37,717 nt of DNA, taken from Pseudomonas mosselii. Lineage in GTDB: Bacteria; Pseudomonadota; Gammaproteobacteria; Pseudomonadales; Pseudomonadaceae. The notes below the pieces were generated by a model. The model searched no databases. It saw only the letters and a program-made list of their open reading frames with translations, and was not told where the DNA came from. A program made the position numbers and the translations under genes. Positions 16,430-24,573 of the stretch are shown one piece after another (positions within the stretch are counted from its first letter, which is position 1; each line of letters begins with the position of its first letter). The stretch covers positions 1-37,717 of the forward strand of contig NZ_QJRP01000043.1 in NCBI RefSeq assembly GCF_003205295.1. Direction: 5' to 3'.

Positions 16430-17275
16430 ATGCACCAATGGATCAACGCCCTCGCCGACCATCAAGCCCGCGGCGAACCCTGCGTCCTGGTGACCATCAT
16501 CGAGGAACGCGGCTCCACGCCGCGCAACGCCGGCTCGAAAATGGTGGTCAGCGCCAGCGCGCTGTACGACACCATCGGCGGCGGCCACCTGGAGTTCAAG
16601 GCCCTGCACATCGCCCGGCAGATGCTCGAGGAACACCGCAGCACCCCGCACCTGGAGCGCTTCAGCCTCGGCGCCAGCCTCGGCCAGTGCTGCGGCGGCG
16701 CCACCGTGCTGCTGTTCGAGCCGATGACCGGCGTGCAGGCCGAGATCGCCGTGTTCGGCGCGGGCCATGTCGGCCGCGCTCTGGTACCCTTGCTCGCCGC
16801 GCTGCCCTGCCGGGTGCGCTGGATCGACTCGCGCGAGCAGGAATTCCCCGACGCCATCCCCAGCGGGGTGAGCAAGATCGTCAGCGAAGAGCCGGTCGAC
16901 GAAGTCGCCGACCTGCCCGCCGGCAGCTACTGCATCGTCATGACCCACAACCATCAGCTGGACCTGGAGCTGACCGCCGCGATCCTCAAGCGCAACGATT
17001 TCACCTGGTTCGGCCTGATCGGCTCGAAGACCAAGCGGGTCAAGTTCGAGCACCGCCTGCGCGAGCGCGGTTTTGACGACGCGCTGATGGCGCGGATGCG
17101 CTGCCCGATGGGCCTGGCCGAGGTCAAGGGCAAGCTGCCGATCGAGATCGCCGTGTCCATCGCCGCCGAAATCATTGCCACCTACAACGCCTGCTTCGGC
17201 CAGCACGACGCTGCCGCCAATTCAGGCCCCATCGCCCAGTTGCTGCCGTCCTCGCGACGCAGCCAGACCCTTTGA
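16430..17275 (+). CDS. xdhC: Xanthine dehydrogenase accessory protein XdhC
   Basis: XdhC binds molybdenum cofactor, promotes its sulfuration and delivers it to XdhB; it is not part of the mature enzyme. The 281-residue protein shows the XdhC N-terminal domain ('LVTIIEERGSTPRNAGSKMVV', 'DTIGGGHLE', 'LGQCCGGATVLLFE') and the Rossmann-like C-terminal domain ('IAVFGAGHVGRALVPLLAALPCRVRWIDSRE', 'TWFGLIGSKTKR'). I choose the ATG at 16430 because GAGGAGG precedes it by about 9 nt; the open frame upstream runs back through the REPIN. The next gene, guaD, follows after 10 nt. Confidence 0.97.
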   Translation: MHQWINALADHQARGEPCVLVTIIEERGSTPRNAGSKMVVSASALYDTIGGGHLEFKALHIARQMLEEHRSTPHLERFSLGASLGQCCGGATVLLFEPMTGVQAEIAVFGAGHVGRALVPLLAALPCRVRWIDSREQEFPDAIPSGVSKIVSEEPVDEVADLPAGSYCIVMTHNHQLDLELTAAILKRNDFTWFGLIGSKTKRVKFEHRLRERGFDDALMARMRCPMGLAEVKGKLPIEIAVSIAAEIIATYNACFGQHDAAANSGPIAQLLPSSRRSQTL

Positions 17276-17285
17276 CGAGAGCCCC

Positions 17286-18590
17286 ATGAGCGCAACCCGC
17301 AAAGCCTACCGAGCCGCCATCCTGCACAGCATCGCCGACCCCGCCGAGGTCGGCCTTGAGGCGTCCTGCGAATACTATGAAGACGGCCTGCTGGTGGTCG
17401 ACAACGGTCGCATCAGCGCCCTGGGCCATGCCAGCGAGCTACTGCCGACCCTCGACGCCGACATCCCGGTGCAGCACTACCCGGACGCCCTGATCACCCC
17501 GGGTTTCATCGACACCCACATCCACTTCCCGCAGACCGGCATGATCGGCTCCTACGGCGAGCAGTTGCTGGACTGGCTGAACACCTACACCTTCCCCTGC
17601 GAGAAACAGTTCGCCGACAAGGCCCACGCCGACCAGGTGGCGAAGATCTTCCTCAAGGAACTGCTGCGCAACGGCACCACCACCGCCCTGGTGTTCGGCA
17701 GCGTGCATCCGGAGTCGGTCAACGCCCTGTTCGAGGAGGCCGAGCGCCTCGACCTGCGCATGATCGCCGGCAAGGTGATGATGGACCGCAACGCCCCCGA
17801 CTACCTGACCGACACCGCCGAATCCAGCTACCGCGACAGCAAGGCGCTGATCGAGCGCTGGCACGGCAAGGGCCGCCTGCACTACGCGGTCACCCCGCGC
17901 TTCGCGCCGACCAGCACGCCGGAACAGTTGAGCGTGGCCGGCCAGTTGCTCAAGGAGCACCCGGGCGTGTACATGCATACCCACCTGTCGGAGAACCTCA
18001 AGGAGATCGACTGGGTCAAGTCGCTGTTCCCCGAGCAGAAAGGCTACCTGGACGTCTACGACCACTTCGAGCTGCTCGGCGAGCGCTCGGTGTTCGCCCA
18101 CGGCGTGCACCTGTGCGACGACGAGTGCCAGCGCCTGGCCGAGACCGGCTCGGCCATCGCCTTCTGCCCGACCTCCAACCTGTTCCTCGGCAGCGGCCTG
18201 TTCAACCTGCCCCAGGCCGAGCGCTTCAAGGTCAACGTGGGCCTGGGCACCGACGTCGGCGCCGGCACCAGCTTCTCGCTGCTCAACACCCTGAACGAGG
18301 CGTACAAGGTGATGCAACTGCAAGGCGCGCGCCTGCACCCGTACAAGTCGCTGTACCTGGCCACCCTCGGTGGCGCCCGCGCCCTGCGCCTGGACGACCG
18401 CATCGGCAGCCTGCGCGCGGGCAATGACGCCGATTTCGTGGTGCTCGATTACAAGGCCACCCCGCTGCTGGACTACCGCCTGCAGCAGTCGAAGAACATC
18501 GAGGAGACCCTGTTCGTGCTCACCACCCTGGGCGACGACCGCACCGTGCGCGAAACCTACGCCGCCGGGCGTTGCGTGCACCAGCGCTAA
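17286..18590 (+). CDS. guaD: Guanine deaminase
   Basis: GuaD hydrolyses guanine to xanthine and ammonia, feeding XdhAB. The 434-residue amidohydrolase has the metal site 'DTHIH' (His78, His80), 'MHTHLSENLKEI', 'FAHGVHL' and 'LGTDVGAGTSFS' with the metal-binding Asp, in the order of the family. The ATG at 17286 lies 10 nt after xdhC, so xdhABC-guaD is one operon. Its TAA stop and the stop of the convergent aquaporin gene overlap: 18588-18590 on plus, 18587-18589 on minus. Confidence 0.97.
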   Translation: MSATRKAYRAAILHSIADPAEVGLEASCEYYEDGLLVVDNGRISALGHASELLPTLDADIPVQHYPDALITPGFIDTHIHFPQTGMIGSYGEQLLDWLNTYTFPCEKQFADKAHADQVAKIFLKELLRNGTTTALVFGSVHPESVNALFEEAERLDLRMIAGKVMMDRNAPDYLTDTAESSYRDSKALIERWHGKGRLHYAVTPRFAPTSTPEQLSVAGQLLKEHPGVYMHTHLSENLKEIDWVKSLFPEQKGYLDVYDHFELLGERSVFAHGVHLCDDECQRLAETGSAIAFCPTSNLFLGSGLFNLPQAERFKVNVGLGTDVGAGTSFSLLNTLNEAYKVMQLQGARLHPYKSLYLATLGGARALRLDDRIGSLRAGNDADFVVLDYKATPLLDYRLQQSKNIEETLFVLTTLGDDRTVRETYAAGRCVHQR

Positions 18591-19285
18591 GGCTGTTTAG
18601 CCAGGCCTCGATAGAGCGCACCGCCGATCGCCGCGCCGATCAGCGGTGCCACCCAGAACAGCCACAACTGCTGCACGGCCCAGCCACCGACGAACAACGC
18701 CGGCCCCGTGCTGCGCGCCGGGTTCACCGAGGTGTTGGTCACCGGGATCGAGATCAGGTGGATCAGGGTCAGCGCCAGGCCGATGGCGATCGGCGCGAAC
18801 CCCGACGGCGCCCGGGCATCCGTAGCGCCCATGATGATGACCAGGAACATCGCGGTCATCACCACTTCGCTGGTGAAACCTGCCGCCAAGGTGTAGCCAC
18901 CGGGCGAGTGCTCGCCGTAGCCGTTCGAGGCCAAGCCGTTGGCCAGCTCGAAACCGGCCTTGCCACTGGCGATGAAGTAGATCACCGCTGCGGCGAGGGT
19001 CGCGCCGATCACCTGGGCGATCACATAGGGCAGTAGCTCCTTGGCCGGAAAGCGTCCACCCACCACCAGTCCGAATGATACGGCGGGGTTGAGGTGACAA
19101 CCGGAGATATGACCGATGGCAAAGGCCATGGTCAGGACAGTCAGGCCAAAGGCGAAGGCGACACCGAGGACACCGATGCCGACCGGGGAGCTTGCGGCCA
19201 GCACCGCGCTGCCGCACCCGCCAAGGACCAACCAGAACGTGCCGACCAACTCGGCACCCATGCGCACACCCAGGGACGAACTCAT
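18587..19285 (-). CDS. aqpZ: Aquaporin Z
   Basis: An inner-membrane water channel of 232 residues with six membrane helices and both NPA boxes ('HLNPAVSFG' and 'NTSVNPARSTGPALFVGG'). The selectivity-filter pattern of E. coli AqpZ is kept in the second half: His, then eight residues, Thr, then five residues, Arg ('HLISIPVTNTSVNPAR'). This argues for water selectivity and against glycerol or urea transport. The start at 19285 has GAGGAA about 9 nt upstream. It converges on guaD with interlocked stop codons and lies between guaD and gclR; a metabolic link to purine use is not evident. Confidence 0.95.
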   Translation of the reverse strand: MSSSLGVRMGAELVGTFWLVLGGCGSAVLAASSPVGIGVLGVAFAFGLTVLTMAFAIGHISGCHLNPAVSFGLVVGGRFPAKELLPYVIAQVIGATLAAAVIYFIASGKAGFELANGLASNGYGEHSPGGYTLAAGFTSEVVMTAMFLVIIMGATDARAPSGFAPIAIGLALTLIHLISIPVTNTSVNPARSTGPALFVGGWAVQQLWLFWVAPLIGAAIGGALYRGLAKQP

Positions 19286-19434
19286 GGAGCATTCCTCAAG
19301 TAATTGGACGCAACGACTGCGCAAGCCCAACTGCCTGATGAAGGTTTGCTGAAGAGAAATCTAGCAGAGCTTTGGCCGGTGGCCAGAAACGACAATGGGC
19401 CGCAAAGCGGCCCCTGGTTCATGCAGGCAAACGA

Positions 19435-20190
19435 TCAACCCTTGGCGATGGCCTTGGGCTTTTTCAGCAGGTGCGAGAACACCGCGTGCAGATCGTCCGA
19501 GGCGCTCTCCTCGTCGAGGTTGAGCTTGCTGTCGATATGGTCCATGTGGTGCATCATCAGGCTCACCGCCTGCTCGGCGTCACGGGCCTCGATGGCGTCG
19601 ATCAATTGCATGTGCTCGTCGTACGAGCAGTGCGAGCGGTTGCCGCTCTCGTACTGGGCGATGATCAGCGAGGTCTGCGACACCAGGCTGCGCTGGAAAC
19701 TCACCAGCGGCGCGTTGCCTGCGGCTTCGGCCAGCTTGAGGTGGAACTCGCCGGACAGGCGGATACCGGCGCCGCGATCGCCGCGGGAGAAGCTGTCGCG
19801 CTCCTCGCGGACCATCTGGCGCAGTTCGTTGAGCTGCTCTACGGTGGCGTGCTGCACGGCCAGTTCGGTGATGGCGCGCTCGACCATGCGTCGGGAGAAG
19901 AACACCTGGCGCGCCTCTTCCACCGTCGGGCTGGCCACCACGGCGCCACGGTTCGGCCGCAGCAGCACCACGCTTTCATGGGCCAGGCGCGACAGCGCGC
20001 GACGGATGATGGTGCGGCTGACGCCGAAGATCTCGCCCAGTGCTTCCTCGCTCAACTTGGTGCCCGGAGCCAGGCGCTGCTCGAGGATCGCCTCGAAGAT
20101 GTGCGCGTAGACGATGTCGTCCTGGGTACCGCTGCGACCGGCCTTGCCGGTGCGCACAGGTTTTTTCAGAGGTTGCAGCTGTTCGTTCAT
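19435..20190 (-). CDS. gclR: GntR family regulator of purine/glyoxylate genes, GclR
   Basis: A 251-residue FCD-type GntR protein. The winged helix spans about residues 25-95 ('DIVYAHIFEAILEQRLAPGTKLSEEALGEIFGVSRTIIRRALSRLAHESVV' and 'RPNRGAVVA'), and the helical effector domain follows ('HLKLAEAAGNAPL', 'YDEHMQLIDAIEARDAEQAVSLMMHHM'). In P. putida KT2440 the GntR gene at this place, next to the xanthine permease, is known as gclR and represses glyoxylate carboligase; that is recalled knowledge. In this window TTGTAYACAA palindromes, which fit a GntR-type operator, occur before its own gene, the neighbouring permease, uraH, puuE, glcG and gcl. I start at the ATG at 20190; no clear ribosome-binding site is visible. 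Confidence 0.87.
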   Translation of the reverse strand: MNEQLQPLKKPVRTGKAGRSGTQDDIVYAHIFEAILEQRLAPGTKLSEEALGEIFGVSRTIIRRALSRLAHESVVLLRPNRGAVVASPTVEEARQVFFSRRMVERAITELAVQHATVEQLNELRQMVREERDSFSRGDRGAGIRLSGEFHLKLAEAAGNAPLVSFQRSLVSQTSLIIAQYESGNRSHCSYDEHMQLIDAIEARDAEQAVSLMMHHMDHIDSKLNLDEESASDDLHAVFSHLLKKPKAIAKG

Positions 20191-20298
20191 GGGCGCTCGA
20201 GCACAAGGGATCTGCCAGTCGGACCGTGACTGTAATGCCCGTCGACGGGGGGGATGGCAAGTCCGGAAATGAAGATGAAGGGCCAAGGTATGGCGCCA

Positions 20299-20308
20299 TT
20301 GTACACAG
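20299..20308. promoter_or_regulatory. Candidate GclR operator upstream of gclR
   Basis: TTGTACACAG, one base from the TTGTAYACAA motif. It lies about 110 bp upstream of the gclR start, consistent with autoregulation. Confidence 0.5.
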
Positions 20309-20388
20309 GCTGACCCGTTTCTGCAGGTGGCCTTTTACCTATATAGCCGTTGTACGACCGTTTGTACGCACAAAAGATAAAACATTAT

Positions 20389-20416
20389 TTGCTTTATTTG
20401 TACACAAAAGCATAAT
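20389..20416 (+). promoter_or_regulatory. Permease promoter with GclR operator in its spacer
   Basis: TTGCTT (20389-20394) and CATAAT (20411-20416) are 16 bp apart. TTGTACACAA (20398-20407) sits exactly between them, the classic position for a repressor. Confidence 0.55.
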
Positions 20417-20431
20417 CCTGCGAGCAACTTC

Positions 20432-20447
20432 CTGACCCAGAAGTCAA
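20432..20447. promoter_or_regulatory. RutR-box-like palindrome downstream of the permease promoter
   Basis: CTGACC-CAGA-AGTCAA, about 10-25 bp after the predicted start of the permease transcript. It differs at two positions from the reverse of xdhA box 1. Confidence 0.5.
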
Positions 20448-20548
20448 CAAAATGGTCGGACGTCTGCCACACCCCCTCGCGAAGCCCCCAAGTGCATCGG
20501 CTCAGGACCAGGCTTCGAACAACAAGAAAGACTTGAGGAGTACTCGCT

Positions 20549-21898
20549 GTGGAAAGCCGCAAATCCGAAGCACCTACGCTGGATCTCGCCCCACCGCTCG
20601 ATACGGGCTGGCTGGAACGGATTTTCAAACTCAAGCGACACGGCACGACCGTCAGGACCGAACTGATCGCCGGGGTGACCACCTTCATCACCATGGCCTA
20701 CATCATCTTCGTCAACCCCAACATCATGGCCGACGCCGGCATCGACCACGGCGCCGCGTTCGTCGCCACCTGCATCGCCGCCGCCCTCGGCTGCCTGCTG
20801 ATGGGCCTGTACGCCAACTGGCCGGTGGGCCTGGCGCCGGGCATGGGCCTCAACGCCTTCTTCACCTACACCGTGGTCGGCACCATGGGCTACAACTGGG
20901 AAACGGCGCTGGGGGCGGTATTCGTCTCGGGCGTGCTGTTCATGTTCCTGACCGTTTCGCGGGTGCGCGAGTGGCTGCTCAACAGCATCCCGGTGAGCCT
21001 GCGCCATGCGATGGGGGCCGGCGTCGGATTGTTCCTCGGGCTGATCGGCCTGAAGACCGCCGGCATCATCGTCGACAGCCCGGCCACCCTGGTCAAGCTG
21101 GGCTCGCTGCATGAGCCCGGCCCGCTGCTGGCGGCTGTGTGCTTCCTGTTGATCGCCATCCTCAGCTACAAGCGGGTGTTCGGCGCGATCCTGATCAGCA
21201 TCATCGGTGTCACCCTGGCCGGCTGGGGCCTGGGCCTGGTCAAGTTCGGCGGGGTGATATCGATGCCGCCGAGCCTGGCGCCGACCTGGATGGCCATGGA
21301 CGTGGCTGGCGTGTTCAACGTCAGCATGATCAGCGTGGTGCTGGCGTTCCTGTTCGTGCACATGTTCGACACTGCCGGCACCCTGATGGGCGTGGCCCAG
21401 CGCGCCAATCTGGTGGCGCCGGACGGACGCATCGAGAACCTGTCGCGGGCGCTGAAGGCCGACAGCACCTCCAGCGTGTTCGGCGCGGTGGTCGGCGTAC
21501 CGCCGGTGACCAGCTATGTGGAAAGTGCCGCGGGCGTGGCGGCGGGGGGGCGTACCGGCCTGACGGCCGTGGTGGTCGGCGTGCTGTTCGTTGCCGCGAT
21601 GTTCTTCGCCCCGCTGGCCGGGATGATCCCGGCCTATGCCACCGCCGGCGCGCTGATCTACGTGGCGATGCTGATGATGGGCAGCATGGCGCATATCGAG
21701 TGGGACGAAGCCACCGACAGCATTCCGGCGATCGTCACGGTGATCATGATGCCGCTGACCTTCTCGGTGGCCGATGGTATTGCCCTGGGCTTCATCAGCT
21801 ATGTGGCGCTGAAGGCCGGGACCGGCAAGTACAAGGAGATCTCGGCGAGCCTGTGGGTGCTGTGCCTGATCTTCATTGCCAAGTTTGTGTTCCTCTGA
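20549..21898 (+). CDS. AzgA-type (NCS2) purine permease
   Basis: A 449-residue inner-membrane transporter with about 12-14 hydrophobic segments, of the AzgA/AdeP branch that imports adenine, guanine or hypoxanthine by proton symport. Diagnostic stretches include 'TELIAGVTTFITMAYIIFVNP', 'NWPVGLAPGMGLNAFFTY', 'VHMFDTAGTLMGVAQRANL', 'ADSTSSVFGAVVGVPPVTSYVESAAGVAAGGRTGLTA' and 'DATDSIPA'-like 'EATDSIPAIVT'. The GTG at 20549 is chosen for GAGGAG 8 nt upstream. It is divergent to gclR and has both a GclR-type and a RutR-like box in its control region. Given guaD next door, guanine or hypoxanthine is the likeliest substrate. A strong terminator follows. Confidence 0.92.
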   Translation: MESRKSEAPTLDLAPPLDTGWLERIFKLKRHGTTVRTELIAGVTTFITMAYIIFVNPNIMADAGIDHGAAFVATCIAAALGCLLMGLYANWPVGLAPGMGLNAFFTYTVVGTMGYNWETALGAVFVSGVLFMFLTVSRVREWLLNSIPVSLRHAMGAGVGLFLGLIGLKTAGIIVDSPATLVKLGSLHEPGPLLAAVCFLLIAILSYKRVFGAILISIIGVTLAGWGLGLVKFGGVISMPPSLAPTWMAMDVAGVFNVSMISVVLAFLFVHMFDTAGTLMGVAQRANLVAPDGRIENLSRALKADSTSSVFGAVVGVPPVTSYVESAAGVAAGGRTGLTAVVVGVLFVAAMFFAPLAGMIPAYATAGALIYVAMLMMGSMAHIEWDEATDSIPAIVTVIMMPLTFSVADGIALGFISYVALKAGTGKYKEISASLWVLCLIFIAKFVFL

Positions 21899-21914
21899 TC
21901 CCGCTGCAACAACC

Positions 21915-21941
21915 AAGGGCGCCTCGGCGCCCTTTCTTTTT
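21915..21941 (+). terminator. Intrinsic terminator of the purine permease gene
   Basis: AAGGGCGCC (21915-21923), 2-nt loop, GGCGCCCTT (21926-21934), then TCTTTTT. A strong rho-independent terminator 17 nt after the stop. Confidence 0.9.
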
Positions 21942-22026
21942 GCCTGCTCATGACGATCCCCTGAGCGACCTTGCGCGGCGCAGGCCTCTCTCAAGGAAAG
22001 AATCGTAACTTATTGATTTAGCTAGA

Positions 22027-22147
22027 CCCTGTGGGTGCGGCCTTGCGTCGCGAAAGGGCTGCGAAGCGGCCCCAGATTACGAGCCACTATCGAAATTGCT
22101 GGGGCTGCTGCGCAGCCCTTTCGCGACACAAGGCCGCTCCCACAGGG
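22027..22147. repeat. Paired inverted REP elements downstream of uraH and the permease
   Basis: Arms at about 22027-22063 and 22111-22147 are near-perfect reverse complements (CCCTGTGGG ... GCGAAAGGGCTGCG). They occupy the space between two convergent genes, both of which have their own terminators. Confidence 0.85.
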
Positions 22148-22235
22148 GGACAGTTCTCTGCCCGACAGCGCAGCCCTAACGGCTGGGCAATCTCCTGCAG
22201 GGCACTCCGCGACCGAGGTGGAAAAACAGCAGACG

Positions 22236-22264
22236 AAAAAAAGCCCGCCAGTGTGAGAGCGGGC
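22236..22264 (-). terminator. Intrinsic terminator of uraH
   Basis: On the minus strand GCCCGC (22264-22259) pairs with GCGGGC (22248-22243) around a 10-nt loop and is followed by seven T residues (22242-22236). Confidence 0.85.
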
Positions 22265-22296
22265 CAAGGACCTACGAAGATTCTTCTAGCGACCAA

Positions 22297-22650
22297 CTAG
22301 CTTCCACGATAGGTCGAATAGCTGTACGGCGAGATGAGCAGCGGCACGTGGTAGTGCTCCTGGCTCTCGTCGATACCGAAGCGCAGCACGACCACGTCGA
22401 GGAACGCGGTGTCCGGCAGCTTCACGCCCTTGGCGCGGTAGTAGTCACCGGCGCTGAACTGCAGTTGATAGACGCCGGTGCGGTAATCGTCGCCTTGCAA
22501 CAACGGCGCATCGACGCGGCCATCGCTGTTGGTCAGGGCGGTGTTCACCAGTTCCAGCTGCTGGCCTTCGACGCGGTACAGCTCGACCTTGATCGAGCTG
22601 CCCGGGCAGCCATGCGCGGCGTCCAGTACGTGTGTGGTCAAACGTCCCAT
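22297..22650 (-). CDS. uraH: 5-Hydroxyisourate hydrolase (transthyretin-like)
   Basis: UraH hydrolyses 5-hydroxyisourate, the product of urate oxidation, to 2-oxo-4-hydroxy-4-carboxy-5-ureidoimidazoline (OHCU). The 117-residue protein has the family signatures: 'LTTHVLDAAHGCPGSSIKVELYR' at the N-terminus with His7, Arg45 in 'DGRVD', 'HYHVPLLISPYSYSTYRGS' with His101, and the diagnostic C-terminal YRGS (114-117), which is the catalytic tetrapeptide that separates these enzymes from transthyretin. No signal peptide or peroxisomal tag is present. The start at 22650 gives the short MGRLTTH N-terminus; longer versions run into the promoter. A TTGTACACAA box lies about 110 bp upstream. Confidence 0.96.
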   Translation of the reverse strand: MGRLTTHVLDAAHGCPGSSIKVELYRVEGQQLELVNTALTNSDGRVDAPLLQGDDYRTGVYQLQFSAGDYYRAKGVKLPDTAFLDVVVLRFGIDESQEHYHVPLLISPYSYSTYRGS

Positions 22651-22756
22651 TTGCTTGTCGCCTCTTGTCGTATGCGTGGGCAAAAAATACACGGCAATCA
22701 CCGGGCACGGGGCCTGCGGCGTGCGGGAATGACGCCATTAAGACAGTTTGCCGGCA

Positions 22757-22770
22757 AATTGTACACAATT
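22757..22770. promoter_or_regulatory. Candidate GclR operator upstream of uraH
   Basis: AATTGTACACAATT: the TTGTACACAA core (22759-22768) with two further symmetrical A/T bases at each end. Confidence 0.6.
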
Positions 22771-22922
22771 TTTTGTCACCTCCTACGCACCCCCTGCAGA
22801 ACAAGCCATCAGTCGCAAAGACACGCGCCGTAAAGCTGCCGACACCATTAACTGACCAATCGGGCAGATTTCTTGCAAGCCATTCTCACGCGACAAATGG
22901 GAAGAAATGCGGAAAAACAGGC

Positions 22923-22952
22923 TTACAAAAGATTTCAGAACTTGTATACAAT
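22923..22952 (+). promoter_or_regulatory. puuE promoter with GclR operator over the -10
   Basis: TTACAA (22923-22928) and TATACA (22945-22950) are 16 bp apart. The perfect palindrome TTGTATACAA (22942-22951) covers the -10, so binding would exclude polymerase. Confidence 0.65.
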
Positions 22953-23027
22953 CAGCCCATCCGGTGGTGCGACATCCCGACGCGGCCCGCCCACCCACCG
23001 CATTAACGAACAAGAAGGAAGACTGCA

Positions 23028-23954
23028 GTGAGCGCTGACTACCCACGCGACCTGATCGGTTACGGCAACAACCCACCTCATCCGCAATGGCCGGGGAATG
23101 CCCGCATTGCGCTGTCCTTCGTGCTCAACTACGAAGAAGGTGGCGAGCGCAACATCCTGCACGGCGACAAGGAATCCGAAGCGTTCCTTTCCGAAATGGT
23201 CGCCGCCCAGCCTTTGCAGGGCGTGCGCAACATGAGCATGGAGTCGCTCTACGAATACGGCAGCCGCGCCGGCGTCTGGCGCCTGCTCAAGCTGTTCAAG
23301 GACAGCGGCGTGCCGCTGACCATCTTCGCCGTGGCCATGGCCGCCCAGCGCCACCCCGACGTGATCCGCGCCATGGCCGAGGCCGGCCACGAGATCTGCA
23401 GCCACGGCTACCGCTGGATCGACTACCAGTACATGGATGAAGCGCAAGAGCGCGAGCACATGCTCGAGGCCATCCGCATCCTCACCGAGATCACCGGCGA
23501 GCGCCCCGTGGGCTGGTACACCGGACGCACCGGCCCGAACACCCGGCGCCTGGTGATGGAGGAAGGCGGCTTCCTCTACGACAGCGACACCTACGACGAC
23601 GACCTGCCCTACTGGGAACCGAACAATCCGACCGACAAGCCGCACCTGGTGATCCCCTACACCCTGGACACCAACGACATGCGCTTCACCCAGGTCCAGG
23701 GCTTCAACTGCGGCGAGCAGTTCTTCCAGTACCTGAAGGACGCCTTCGACGTGCTCTACGCCGAGGGCGCCGAGGCACCGAAGATGCTGTCGATCGGCCT
23801 GCACTGCCGCCTGGTCGGCCGCCCGGCGCGCCTGGCCGCGCTCAAGCGCTTCGTCGACTACGCCAAGAGCCACGAGCAGGTCTGGTTCGCCCGTCGCGCG
23901 GACATCGCCCGCCACTGGCACGCCACCCACCCGTACAAGAAAGAGAACGCCTGA
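23028..23954 (+). CDS. puuE: Allantoinase PuuE (polysaccharide-deacetylase fold)
   Basis: PuuE opens (S)-allantoin to allantoate. It is unrelated to the metal-dependent AllB allantoinase and belongs to the polysaccharide deacetylase-like family, as the motifs show: 'YPRDLIGYGNNPPHPQWPGNARIALSFVLNYEEGGE' at the N-terminus, 'GVPLTIFAVAMAAQRHPDVI', 'GHEICSHGYRWIDYQ', 'GWYTGRTGPNTRRLV' and 'LSIGLHCRLVGRPARL'. Length (308) is typical. The GTG at 23028 has AGAAGGAAG 7 nt upstream. Its stop overlaps the uraD start by one base (TGATG), so the two are translationally coupled. A GclR-type palindrome overlaps its promoter. Confidence 0.96.
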   Translation: MSADYPRDLIGYGNNPPHPQWPGNARIALSFVLNYEEGGERNILHGDKESEAFLSEMVAAQPLQGVRNMSMESLYEYGSRAGVWRLLKLFKDSGVPLTIFAVAMAAQRHPDVIRAMAEAGHEICSHGYRWIDYQYMDEAQEREHMLEAIRILTEITGERPVGWYTGRTGPNTRRLVMEEGGFLYDSDTYDDDLPYWEPNNPTDKPHLVIPYTLDTNDMRFTQVQGFNCGEQFFQYLKDAFDVLYAEGAEAPKMLSIGLHCRLVGRPARLAALKRFVDYAKSHEQVWFARRADIARHWHATHPYKKENA

Positions 23955-24469
23955 TGACCGCCTTCAAGACCCTCAAGCCTTCCACCCTCGAGCGCGCCGC
24001 CTTCGTCGCCGCCTTCGCCGACATCTACGAGCACTCGCCGTGGGTCGCCGAGAAAGCCTACGACCTGGGCCAGCTGGCCGAGCTGAACGAGATCGAGGCG
24101 CTGCATCAGCGCATGAGCGACATCCTGCTCAGCGCCAGCCACGCAGAGCAACTGGCACTGATCAACGCTCACCCGGACCTGGCCGGCAAGGCCGCTATCC
24201 AGGGCGAGCTGACCGAATCGAGCACCAATGAACAGGCCGGCGCCGGCATCCACCAGTGCACCGCCGAGGAGTTCGCCCGGTTCACCGAGCTGAACGACGC
24301 CTACAAGGCCAAGTTCCAGTTCCCGTTCATCATGGCGGTCAAGGGCAGCAACCGGCACCAGATCCTCGCCGCCTTCGAAAAACGCATCCACAACGACCAG
24401 GATGCCGAGTTCAAGGAAGCCCTGGCGCAGATCAACCTGATCGCCCTGTTCCGCCTGCTGCAGCTTTGA
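23954..24469 (+). CDS. uraD: OHCU decarboxylase
   Basis: UraD decarboxylates OHCU to (S)-allantoin, the step after UraH. The 171-residue all-helical protein has the catalytic 'NAHPDLAGKAA' (His73) and the 'ESSTNEQAGAG' loop, followed by 'FPFIMAVKGSNRHQILAAFEKRI', which are diagnostic of the family. It is read directly after puuE (1-nt overlap). In P. aeruginosa the allantoicase gene follows uraD; here the next 104 nt hold no gene and allA comes instead. Confidence 0.96.
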   Translation: MTAFKTLKPSTLERAAFVAAFADIYEHSPWVAEKAYDLGQLAELNEIEALHQRMSDILLSASHAEQLALINAHPDLAGKAAIQGELTESSTNEQAGAGIHQCTAEEFARFTELNDAYKAKFQFPFIMAVKGSNRHQILAAFEKRIHNDQDAEFKEALAQINLIALFRLLQL

Positions 24470-24573
24470 GGACTGCGTGCCCGCCTCGCCCGAGTGCGTG
24501 ACGCGTCCGCACCCAGGGCCCGGCAGGCCGGTCCACCAGAATCCAGAACAACGAACATACAAGAGAGACCCGC

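Larger units (their letters stand above)
20191..20548. other. gclR / purine permease divergent control region
   Basis: A 358-bp spacer with no gene. It is AT-rich around 20340-20420 and holds TTGTAC-type palindromes at 20299 and 20398, a looser TTGTAC-GCACAA at 20362-20373 with a further TTGTAC half-site near 20350, the likely permease promoter, and a RutR-like box at 20432. I see no riboswitch-like fold in the roughly 125-nt permease leader. Confidence 0.7.
22651..23027. other. uraH / puuE divergent control region
   Basis: A 377-bp spacer without a gene. It contains GclR-type boxes near 22759 and 22942, one for each direction. A weak RutR-like sequence at 22852-22867 was not accepted. The region is AT-richer than its neighbours. 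Confidence 0.7.

Noticed and set aside
20423..20548. Search for a purine riboswitch in the leader of the AzgA permease
   Set aside because: No purine-riboswitch core and no strong multi-stem fold seen by eye.
22852..22867. CTGACC-AATC-GGGCAG as a further RutR-like box between uraH and puuE
   Set aside because: The right arm matches poorly (GGGCAG against GGTCAA), so it does not stand out from background.
24470..24573. Remnant of allantoicase between uraD and allA
   Set aside because: The 104 bp translate to nothing resembling allantoicase and are too short to judge.
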